A stretch of DNA of 64,000 nucleotides. Source: Armigeres subalbatus. Taxonomy: Eukaryota; Arthropoda; Insecta; Diptera; Culicidae. The number at the start of each line of letters is the position of its first letter. Position 1 is the stretch's first letter. A program made the translations under genes and the position numbers. Location of the stretch: positions 458,893,506-458,957,505 of the forward strand of contig NC_085140.1 in the NCBI RefSeq assembly GCF_024139115.2, in the 5' to 3' direction. A model generated the notes under the pieces. That model made no database searches. It was given only the letters and a program-made list of their open reading frames with translations, and was not told the DNA's origin. This document shows, piece by piece, positions 36,501 through 48,500 of this stretch.

Positions 36501-39500
36501 GCACAGGTAGTAGCGGCGCCACACAACAGCTTACATTAGCCACACAATTCGACAAACAGAATACCAGATCAAGAACGCGATCAAGCGAGTTGGATACAGT
36601 ATTTCTTTGACCAAGACACAAGTAGTCCATACCACAGCGAAACAGACGTCTCACTCAACATATGTTCCATCGTACACCTTTTTAACGGTTTATTTAACTT
36701 TTTGTAGGTGGTCAATCGGCCACCGATGGCGCTTTCATCGATTTTGTTTGTGTTTGACGTTTGCACACTACCGCCATCTGGTTGCCGCTTGGCCACACAC
36801 CGGGATTTTAGCATTGGGCGACAATGTTTTCGTGACGATGATTTTGATTGCATTTTGTTCTAAGTGAGACGTCTGTTTCTCTGAGTCCATACCATCCAAG
36901 AGACTACTACTGTATGGGGGAAGTTACGATCTATCACAATGCACAATGCCGTCAGTTTCACGCCACCATGTGCGTGGCTGGTTATAATCCCCACATATTA
37001 GAACAGCATCATCAGACGAACATTTCTCGCACAGCTCATTCACGGATGAAACATGGTCATTAATTACATCTACATCACGACTTTTGGCCGGTGGAATGTA
37101 GATTGCGCACATAATAACTTTCCTACCTTTGATCGTAAACGAAACACAAATTTGTTCTAGCTCTTGTCCACAATTGGTGTGTACAATGCGGCTGGCATAC
37201 CGCTGCGCAAGCGGAAAACATTGAAGCGTGAACCAAACAGCTGTTGTGCAGTAATACAATCGTCCAATCCAGTCTCGGTCATGATGATCGCGTCAAAATT
37301 ACAGTCGGATGCCGCCAGCAGCAGGTTGTCTATTTTCGTCCTCAATCCACGTACATTTTGGTAATAAATCCAGATGGCATCATTTACGTGATCGCATATG
37401 GGCTGCAACGAACAATCAATGGGCGTAGGAAGAGTTTGAAATTCATTTGGATACTCGCCTTTGGCGGGAACCCAATAGGGGCTCCCACCATCCGAAATAC
37501 ATAGCATTGGGTTTAGATCGTCGTTGCAGGGCTGTCCAGAGAGGTCGAAGGCAGATTCTCTCTGAGTCATGTTCGGAATTTGAGTCAAAACGGTACCCAA
37601 AACCGCGATTTTTGCGACAACATTTAAAGAAACTGCGTTTTTTGCGACTGGAAGAGCAAATCCGCAAAATTCGCGAAAAACGCGACTGTTATACAGCCCT
37701 GTATTTGGTTTTAACAAGTTGTGCTCCCATTAAACTTCAAAGGTGAATCAAAACAAATAATGTTACTTGGGATCCATGTTTTCTTTCACTTGAGTAAAAT
37801 GCCGAAACTAGTTTTACATGGAGAAATACCAAAAATTGTAATAAAACCTGCAATCTTTCTGAAAACTTGACATAATATTATTTATCTGTATACATTGTTA
37901 TGGAACTGTTAAATAGACCATAATTATATTCAATTTTTGTGCAAAAGTGTATGAAAATCCGGAATGTGACTTATGTGATATCAAGATAGGGGAAATGACG
38001 GCTTTGGCATGTTTTTTTTTCTATTATTGTCAGGGGGTTGTTGACCAAATTTTATTATTTTTGGCCACAATATTATTTGATATGTAAAGAATGTTTAGGC
38101 CAAATTTGAGCATAATAAGTTATAAAAAACCACCTGACAATAATAGAACAAAACCTACCAAAGCCGTCATTCCCTGAAGTGTTTTTTTGTTTAAAATTCC
38201 TGGAGAAATTTCAAAACAAATTTCAGGAGGAATTTCTTAATGGATTATTTAAGGAATTCCTGAAGAATAGCATGAAGCGAATTTCAAAAAAGAAATTTGC
38301 TAAACGAATGCTCGAAATTCCCGAAGTAATTCTGAATGGATTTTTGAAAAAAATATCTAAAGGAATTTGTAAAGGATTTTTGCTAAAGGATTTTTTGAAA
38401 TAATTCCGAAGGAATTCCGAATGGAGACACAACGAAAGCGGTTTCTTTGGAAATTTTTTGTTATGTTCAAGCAAACTATATGTTGGTCACACTTTGAAGT
38501 TACCATTCAAGCGGTGTTTCAGTTGCTCAGTCTTTTTCCATGGGAAATTTTCAAAAAACCAATATTTGTTCAGACTAGGTATATGTTGTTTTCATGATGT
38601 TATCAGTTTTAATTATTGAACCTTCGAATAGCAAACAACAATTTATCTAAAAATCACTCTTTTTATTTCAGATTCATCCGGCTTAACAAGAGATATTTGG
38701 GTGCGCTACATACGTGATCACCCGGTAGAAAACAACGATTGGGGCGACTTTCAGACCCATCGGAGATTGCTCGGGCTAATAACGGTAGGGAAGTTTGATA
38801 ACCAAAACGAGTTGAATGAGTTGTGCAGAGTTCACGAATCTCTCAAGGTCAAATACACAAATACACTTTTCGATTCGCGATGTTTGCTATTTGGACCAAG
38901 CACCGAGGAGTTGCACAAGATTGCCAACGGATTGGAAGAAAAGAAGGATCCCACAATCGAGAACTGCTTTCAAACCCCGTCCAACTTCAAAAGTCGAGCT
39001 TTCTCCTATCCGGAGAATGACCCATGCTCGAATCTTGAGACCAAGATTTCAGAATTCATTACCTCTCTCTATTACATTCTGGAGTTGAAACGTTTGGAGA
39101 AGACACGAGAAAAGATTGACAAAGTGCCCCTACTGTTGGCGCCATTCGAAAAGAAAGATTTCGTAGGACTGGATTTGGAGAGTCGAAACAACAAGAAGCG
39201 CTGCATAGGCAGAATGACAAAGCATCTGGGGGATTTGACGTTACAGACTGGCCTAGTGGTCGAATCACTGAATCTGTTTCACTCGGCAAGTGAAACCCTT
39301 CGTGCCATAAGTGATTCCCTTTGGCTAGGAGCCGCCTTCGAAGGACTCTGCGCTGCTTCTGCTATCCTGCTATACCCTAACTTTCGCTACATGATGTCGA
39401 TTCAACGGAACTCTAGTCTACAAGAAAACACTTCTTCTCCGCACAAATTCAATCTCGCCCGCAATCAATTACTGACGAATAGCTACAACGGAGATACCGC

Positions 39501-42500
39501 CAATGGCGCTAACCTCAAGCAAAAGAAATCTGACTTGGTTATCAATTTGAACTCGGAAACCTCCTCGATTCCGGATAAAACATCCGCCTCCTCGAACTCG
39601 TCTGCTTCGTCAATTAGTTCCACATTTTCGTCGGGATCGGGTGGCAGCACAGCGAGCGGTAGCTCCTCCTCATTGACTGATTCAGGAACGCTTGTTAACA
39701 AATCAGCAGCAGCTCAAAAATTTCCCCCCAACATACTGCAACCCGACGAAATCGCAGCTCGGTATCGCGAAGCCATTATAAATTACAGTAAATACCGGAA
39801 TGCCGGAATTATTGAAACGGAGGCAGCCCTTAAAGCAGCTCGGATTTGCATCGAACAGGGCAAAAATCTAGACGTGGCTATGTTTCTACAAAACGTTCTG
39901 TACATCAATCTAAACATGAACGAACAACAACGCGTTCGGAGGTTCGAAGTGCTCACAGACCTGTACCAAAAAATTGGATACAACCGTAAGGCTGCTTTCT
40001 GTCAGAGGTTAGCCGCATGGCGTCATGTTGCCGTTAGCAATACAAACCCCGACTGGGGTCAGAGCTATCGACTAATGCTGGAGAGTTTCTCAGGCCACAA
40101 GCTGTCCCTCGAGCCACTTGAGGTCCTGGAGAATAACACGGGCTGGCCGGTGCTACAGATTGATCTGCTCCAGCAGATGGTCGGGACGGCGCGACGTCTC
40201 GGCCAGTCCGCTCTTGCTACGAGGCATATGACCTTTCTGCTGCAGACCATGTGGAAACATTTAAACCCTCACGAGCAGAGAGAGATGGCGCTTCAGCTGC
40301 AGAATTTGAGTTCCCAGTGCGAAGGAGCGCCGGTACCGTTGGTGCTGGAAAATGGTACGGTAATTCCTCCGGCAAACCTTACGGACCTGCCCTTGTGCAG
40401 TCAGATGCTGGTGAAGGACTTGCCGTCGCATTTAAGGCCACTAAAGGTGAGTTGTTTAGATGATTTTTGTGTTGCGTACTACTGACCTGATCGCGCAACA
40501 TCCCAAACAAGAATATTATTAGATCGTTTTCTAAATTTGAGTTATTCCGCTCTGTGGTTAGATAAATCCACCATATTTTCCTTACTTTCAGATTGCCGTG
40601 ACAAAGGTGGACAGCGGACCGTTCCTTTTTACTCCGATTCACTTTAGTTCGATAGATCGCCGTCAAGCGAAGGACGATAGTAAGATATCGTTCAATTGGA
40701 TCCAACACGACGTTTGCGAAGTGAACGTGAAGCTAACAAATCCGCTCCCATTTGAACTGCAAGTAACGGACATCCGTTTGCTGACCGCGGGAGTGGTATT
40801 CGAAGCGTTTCCTCAGACAGTGATGCTTCAACCGAACGTACTAACCACGGTGGCCTTGCATGGTACTCCGATCGAAAAAGGAGAATTGGACATTCAAGGC
40901 TACAGCACCCACACGCTGGGTGTAAAATCAAACTGTCGCTTGAAGTGCATGCTTCATCGAAAGTTACGCAACTTGCCTTCACACTATCAAGTGAACGTAA
41001 TTCCTGCGCTTCCAAAGTTAGAGCTTAAGACAAGTCTCCCGCCAACAGCCACTTTCAGCGGAATGCCCAATGCGGATTGTGTGACAACCTCTGCCAGCAT
41101 TACGTTATATAATGGCGAACGAGGAGAATGCATCGTGACATTAACAAACACGAGCAACATTCTAATAGAATATATCGACGCTAATTTCCATTCCAATATG
41201 GATGCAAATCTTCAAAATCGAATCTTTCAGCTAGTGACAGATGACATCACTTCGAAGCTACCGATCAAACCAAACGAGAGCATCGACTTTGCGCTGGTCA
41301 TCTATGGAGAAGCGGATTTCCTAGGCGCTGTAACCGGCGGTCAACAATTGTACTCACATTCATCCCACCAGGATGGTATGAATAGCGCTGGACCTCAAAG
41401 TTTGACAGTGTCACACAGTGGTGGGGTCATCGGTGGAACCATCAGTGGCAGTGGAAATCCTAGCATTCCGAGTAGGATCAGCTCACCAACAAATACTCAC
41501 CGAAGGAACGAACCGTTGATGTCTAGCTTTAGGTCGTCCCACTCGGGACACTCGTCGCTGGCCACGCTGAGCGTGGGCATTGCAACCGGTCATATGCCAA
41601 GGCAGATGGAGGCACAGCTAAGGTTCAAATATTCAGGCGGAGAAGGCTTGCAGGAGGGGTTCTGTCGACAGTGTGCGATCTCTTTCAACGTAGAATTGCT
41701 ACCGAGTGCGCAGATTACCAACTGGGACGTTCTTTCTGCGGAAATGTAAGTTGCTGTATGCTGTTGAAGTAATCATAGTCACTATAGAATTTTTATATTT
41801 TCAAATCAACAGACCGTCACAGTTCTACTTAGTGCTGGATGTGGTGAACCTAACGGCACAGGAAATGTCTCTCAACTACACTTCGAACAAAACAATACTC
41901 ATAGAGGCTAAGGAAAGCTGTCGAGTTCCAGTTCCCGTAGATCGTTGCCCTCTGGATCGGATCCTGGCAGCCATGGAGCAACAATTGCAGTCACTCACTT
42001 CCGGTGAGGTACATCCGAGTATGGTCAGTGGTGTGGGCGTTACCAGTACAAGTGACACCGGAGAACTTACCGAGCGCATCTGTTCGGAACACATTGCTGA
42101 AAATGTGAACCTCAAGTGGTCTCTGCCGGGCTTGGACTGCAACGGTTTGGCTTCTTTGCGGGGAATATCGCTGTCTCCAACGATGCTCGATTTGGTAACT
42201 GTACCACCGCTACAATGGGGTAAGAAATCAAATCTCGAATGTTTCAGTTCAAGCAACGTATAAATACTCGACTCTCTTACTGTTCAATAAAAATGTTGTT
42301 TTTTTATCAACAGAGGTGAAAATCGACAACCAACAAGTGGCCCCCCAGTCGGAGGTAACCTGTGTCACCGGTCAATTCATAACGCTGAGTGTCAGCATTT
42401 GCAACCTGTCGGCTTCGGTGCTGCACCAAGTACAACTTTCCGTACAGTTCTACCAGGATTTCCAAAACGGGCACCACAACTATCGTCTGGAGACACGTGT

Positions 42501-45500
42501 CACGATGACGGGAGCTAATCAGTGAGTTGATTAAAAAACCAAACCAATTCAGAAATACCTACTGCTTTTCTCACATTTTTCGACCTTTTTGGTTCGGTAC
42601 ACAATTTTTGCCATAACTTTGGAACGCAATGTCGGTTTTCAATGAAATTCTTCAGGCTTTACCAACTTTTGAACACAAATTCATTAGGCTTTATCAATGC
42701 ACACACACATGACGCTTTCAAAGCACTTCAGCCAATCAACATGAGTGCCAACCGGCACATTCGGATCTATGACAGAATGGTTCCTATTACGGGTATACTG
42801 GTCACGGCTTACGGCAGCTGGATAGTGGATTAGAAACGACGGCATTGGCCTGACAGCCTTGCTTTTCAGCTCGCTTAGACTTCACTTCTTGCGTAGACAA
42901 TCCATGGATCAGAAACGCTTACGGATAACGGTTTGGAGGGTCAGGGTCCCCGAAACATTAAATATTCGACATACCACAAAGAAGCAGATGCAGAAACGGC
43001 GTTCGCCAGTAGTGGATTGGTGAGTTCACCACCACCAGTAGCAGCAGTACGACAGCAATAACAGCAGCAGGAGGAGTAACAACAACAGCTGGAGCAGCGA
43101 TCAGAGCAGAGCGGGTTAAAAAAGCCCCTACGAATGCCAAAAATAGTGGCAGCATGGTTCTTAGGATCCGAAAAGCGCGCTAGTATTAGCAGTAAATGAA
43201 TTCGATTCGATTTGCATTGGCTGGAACAGTGAAATAACGATCGGCACAGTTCCGTTACACCCTAAGAAGCAAGGAAAAGAGAAATGGGCTGAGATGGAGA
43301 GTACATCAGTCTTCATGCCTCCCAAAAGGGTAAAAATCTCTCTTGGAGACGGAAGGCTAGGCGGACTTTCAGCTATAGAAGGATCCTGCGGTTCATATCT
43401 CGATTATGTTGTACTGCCCGCACTCGCATAACAGTCCCATTTGACTTTTCGTCACTTTTGATCACTTGTGGTCACTTGGTCACTTGTGATTTTTTTGCAG
43501 TGAACTAGACGAGATCACGTCTGAAAGGAGGTTAATAGTGTGCCAAAGACACAGTGTAATCTGGGCAAGGTGCAAATTACGATTCAGATTATGAAGGCAT
43601 ACGGAGGCATCCAGACAGCGATAATTCGTCTTCCAGTAACTCAGGGGTAACGCATTTAAGGGGTGGGGCTGAGTCCTTGGCCCCTACAAAACCTTGTTTA
43701 CCAAAGCCAACCAGTTTTACCGATTTCTTGCATATTTGATACAATCAGGGCCTCAAACATGTTTTGGCCCCGGTTTCCTAAATCCGGCCCTGGTAACCGC
43801 TGCTAATAAGGCATTGGAGGTAGACTAACTTAAAGTTGGATGGTCTAAATGCCGATTGAAATCTGCCCCGCTTGTGAATAAACAAGCGGAGACATACTTC
43901 AAATGTTTGGCCTTCATACACAGTCAGGGGGTAATGTATCGGGAAAGAGTCGAAAAAATGCGGAAATTTAAAAAACGATGTTATGTGCTCCCAACGGACA
44001 ATAGAAGCAAGGGCGGCCGGAAAACACACCGCTCTCCGTCCCTAAGAGCAAGAGGTATGATTTCTCGTCAGGAGACAAGCAACCTGGCGGCTCCAAAAAG
44101 CAAAGGAAGGATCTGCTCAAACAGATTGCTGCCACATAGCCGGTACAAGCTGGTGACAGCAACCATCAACAGAGGAACCCCCTAGCAGGTGATTCAAAAG
44201 AAAGAAGGATCGCAGCATAACAGACGAGCGTTGAAAAATTACCAAAAGAAGGAGACCACGTCCCAATTTAATTTGCCCGGATGAGACTCCCAAAAGGCGA
44301 GTTCATTTAAACTTTCCCGATAAGGATTTATGGACCAGTCCAGCTACTAATAACGAAACGTGACAAGTCTACCCCATCTTCCATCCACGGCGAGAGCCCA
44401 CCAGCACCTAATACACCCCAAGCGGGAGTGTGCCTTCATCATTGGTAGACTCTCTCCTCTCACCAAAGACCATATAAAATAGCTGGGATGGCATACACAA
44501 ACCACAGTCACACTCAAGACTAAACATTAGATGACGAGGCACGTAAACCACAAACAATACTGAAGTTAAATACAATAAATCAATTACATGGATAGGTTGA
44601 CGACAGAGAAACATTATATGTATTAGACTCGCATTTATTGGTATAACTCTAGGGATATACAAATAATTAGATGTTTACTCTTCGTTCGTACGTCTCGTGT
44701 TTGTGATCTTGTATGCGGTTTCTCTTCCCTAGCTCTCTTCCCAAGTAACCAAAAGTTCCTTTAAGAGTACGTTTTTCGCTTAATCAGCTTCACTGGGCTG
44801 CTTAAGCGAAAAACGTACTCTTAAAGGAACTTTTGGTTACTTTGGTTCCCACTTGTGTGCTCTGTGCTTACTTTACTTCTACAAGACGTCATATCCCGTA
44901 ACACGGTAGATCACTTTGACGTAGTGTGTTGCGGTGTAAGATCTACCAAACAGAGCCCTAGCCTAATCCATTTTTCTAGCTAGGGCAATAAGTTGTGGTA
45001 ATTAAGGATTTATCGTATTTAGTCCTCGCTACCAACAGCATAAATAAAACATTATTAATGTTACCTTGCAGACAGTTGAAAGACTCGAATTCCTCTTGTT
45101 TGAGGCTGAACTGTATGCAGTGGCAACAACTTTTCAAGCAATTAGTTAAAAAACCTCGGTACCCGGTCCTAGGCTGAACTGACTGCTGGAAAAATCGAGT
45201 TAGGGGTTTAAATACGTACTAACTCTTCTTGAACTGGTGAACAATGGTAGTGAGAGGAACACATGGAAGTTCTTATTACTGAACCAATTCTCTTGCATGA
45301 AATGGTCTTGTAGACAGAGCTAAATCCCGGGTTTTAAGAGTTTCAGTGGTGATATTCTAGAAGCAAGGCAGGGATGTGGCTAGGGCTTGTTCACAGTTCA
45401 CATTTCAAAAATGTTCGAAAATTTCAACTCCCATATGTCTATTAGCATTATTTTGATAATATAGGAGTCCTGGCAAAATTTCAGGCAATTCGATGGCCAT

Positions 45501-48500
45501 TTAGGGGTGGCGCGAAGTCAATTTACGTTTATATGGAAATTTGTATGGGAAAAACTTAAAATTTATTCAAATCCCCCTACAACTCTTAAATCGTGATGAA
45601 TTCAAATAAACATCCCCAACCTCCATTTTTGGAATCTATTTGAGCTCAACCAGTGGGTAACTCATTAATTTTGATTTATATTTCCACTGCAATGTTGAGG
45701 CTAATAACACCATTTTAGCCATTTATCCCATATTCACACTGTCAATAGAACCGTTCAATCCACTCATAACTAATGTGTTATCCGTAGGTCTCCTTTATAT
45801 AGATTCCAAAAAGGGAGATTGGGGATGTTTATTTGAATTCATCACGATTTGACAGTAGTAGGGAGACTTGAATAAGTTTTAAGAAAAATATATTAAGCTC
45901 TTTTAGTGGAATGTATTAAACCGTCTAAGACGAATTAAGTACTGTCCATTTAATTCCACTAGTTAATTTTCGTTATCTTTGCAGATACGTATTTCGACCA
46001 CAACTGTGTGGTCGTCTTCAGTGTCTTGTACTTGACTCGACTTGCAGTTGTGGTCGAAATACGTATCTGCAAAGATAACGAAAATTAACTAGTGGAATTA
46101 AATGGACAGTACTTAATAAGTTTTAAGTTTTTCCCATACAAATTTCCATATAAACATAAATTGACTTCGCGCCACCCCTAAATGGCCACCGAATTGCCTG
46201 AAATTTTGCCAAGACTCCTATATTATCAAAACGATGCTAATAGACATATGGGAGTTGGAATTTTCGAACATTTTTGAAATTTGAACTGCCCTAATATGGA
46301 TTTGTAGAGGAGGAACAGCTTTGGTGGAACTTCGGTACCAGTCTTTGAAACCAGTCGTCTATACGCTCAACTCCAGCAAGCGTATGTAACTCATCCGTTG
46401 GGAATAGGAAGTCCAAATCTAGTATCATCTTTAGTAGGCGATTTTGCTTGACTTGTAATTTATTGCGGTGAGTTTGAGCACAGTTGTACCAAGCAGGGAA
46501 GCCATACGCAATCGTAGGCCGGAAGATGGTTTTGTATAGTAATAACTTGATGCTGGGATTCAGGCGAGACCGTCTTTTCACGAGCGGGTATAGAGTTCTC
46601 GTTAGTTTGTCGCATTTTTTTATACATGACGCCACGTGACAACCAAAGTTTAGCTTTTTATCCAGAATCACACCAAGGTAGCCAACAGTTGAAGACCATG
46701 GAATTTCAACACCGTTGCAAGATACGTGTCTCTGCGGTAAGTATTTCGGGCTTCGACGACGTGTAAAGAAGATCGCCTGAAATTTGGCAGGATTGGCTTT
46801 AACTTTCCATCTCTCTTGGTGCTTCTGAATCGAGTCGTGTGCTTCTTGAAGTTTGTCGATCACAACATTTGGGTCGCGATGTGAAGCAATGAATCCAGTG
46901 TCGTCCGCAAACAGGTAATACTGTACCCCGTCAACTTTGACGATATCGGCGGAGAAAATGTTGTATAAGGTTGGGCTTAGCACAGAACCTTGGGGAACTC
47001 CAAAAGGTACTCCTACTGGGTCTGATGTATAACCGTTTACCGAGACTTTAAAAGTTTGGCCCGTCAAAAAACTACACACAATTTAAAGAATTAGCATAGG
47101 AAAATTTCCTTGTAGCATTTTGTGCAGTATCGCTTCGTGCCAGACCGAGTCATAAGCTTTCTCTAAGTCGAGCAGGATCAACCCAGAAGATTTTCCCGTT
47201 GGAAATTTCTTTTGACATCATTCACCAACCGTACGATTTGATGACTGGTGGAATGACCTTTTTTGAAACCCAACGGCTCGTTCGGGGTGATTCGGGTGGA
47301 TTCCAAGTGCTTGTCAATTCGTGTTAAGATTACTCTTTCGAACATCTTGCTCAAAGTTGGTAAAAGGCTTATGGGTCTGTAGTACGAGGGACAAGATGCA
47401 TCCTTGTTTGCTTTTGGTATGGGAACAACTATTGCGTTTTTCCAATTGGTAGGAAAGTAGCATAATTTTAGACAGGCAGAAATTTTTTTCGAGAGAAACA
47501 CACAGCCTTTCTTAGGAAGATGCTTCAACAACCAGTTCCGGATGCCATCATGGCCGGGGGCTTTTTTTGCTTTAAGGTTGCGTACGATTTTCACTATTTC
47601 TTTAGGTCGAACCAACCAGTCGTTATCGTTGGCCGGTAATGACTGGTTGATATGATCGACGGATCGCTTGACTGCTTCAATGGTATCCCATTCACTAGCT
47701 GCTTGATTGTTGTGCGCTTGTGCAAAACTTTTGGCAAGCAATTTTGCTTTTTCCTTGGGACATGCATGCAAGGTGTTGCCATTTCGCAGTGGGGGGCTGT
47801 ACTTACAGGTATTTTTCATTGCTTTGGTGATGCGCCAAATGTTGATATCGCCACGAGACATTGATCCTAACGATTCTTCAAATTTGTTGAAGCGGGCATC
47901 CGCGCAATCATTGCGGATACGGTTTGACAGTGATGCAACGATTTCTTTCAGTAGAGGATCCCTAGTCCGCATCCACTGTCGCCGGCGTCGGTTTCGTAGT
48001 TGGATCAGTAATTTAGTTTCTTCAGAGATGCCAGCTGTTTTGTAGGGGCGAACATTCGTTTGTGGTACCGCCGCTGACTCTGTCTCCAAGAGTGCATCTT
48101 TGAAATAAATGGGCTTATTCTACGAGTCGAGTGACGTGAGGTGAGTCGATTTTAGCAATTCTCACGTGAGGTGACCATGTTATTCAAATGGGGCTATACG
48201 ACTCTTCTCACGTCATTCGAGCAATCTCACGTCACTCCACTCGTAGAATAAGCCCGAAACAAGAGAATGTCGGCAACCACCGGGTCATTGGGATTCAACT
48301 TGTTACTAGCTATTCTTTGAAAAAATTGCCAGTCGGCGCGAGCGTAACAACGAACAGTGTTTGTGTGTGCCGCAGCCACGTCTGTGAGGTTGATTTCAAA
48401 GGTAACGGGCAAATGGTCCGAAGAGAGTTCATTCAGGACGATTGGTTTACTCATGTCGATAATGTTGTTGGATAAGACGAGGTCCAGCGTGGATGGTTTC

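Larger units (their letters stand above)
34320..37720 (-). mobile_element. LINE B: CR1/Jockey-like retrotransposon, antisense in intron 1
   Basis: Minus-strand pieces: endonuclease ('IWIYYQNVRGLRTKIDN', 'FDAIIMTETGLDD', 'VLICGDYNQP'; 37500-36920), linker (36600-36151), RT ('TNQHGFLPGRSVTTNL', 'TDLKAAFDKIDHEILL', 'GVPQGSNLGQLLF', with active site YADNMK where YADDxK is expected; 35509-34718), then a degraded C-terminal domain to about 34320. Three insertions interrupt it: 35087-35243, 35407-35649 and 36635-36883. Dead by frameshifts and the mutated active site. Confidence 0.85.

Noticed and set aside
36581..36853. Host-like minus-strand frame over the CAGCGAAAC MITE
   Set aside because: It spans the insertion borders and mixes MITE and LINE B sequence.
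38179..38403. 74-codon plus-strand frame upstream of TRAPPC9 exon 2 as an extra exon
   Set aside because: It is satellite-derived, and exon 1 joins exon 2 in perfect phase without it.
42642..42833. Additional TRAPPC9 exon after exon 5
   Set aside because: No homology, and the CA|C phase joins exon 5 directly to 53011 with family-consistent sequence.
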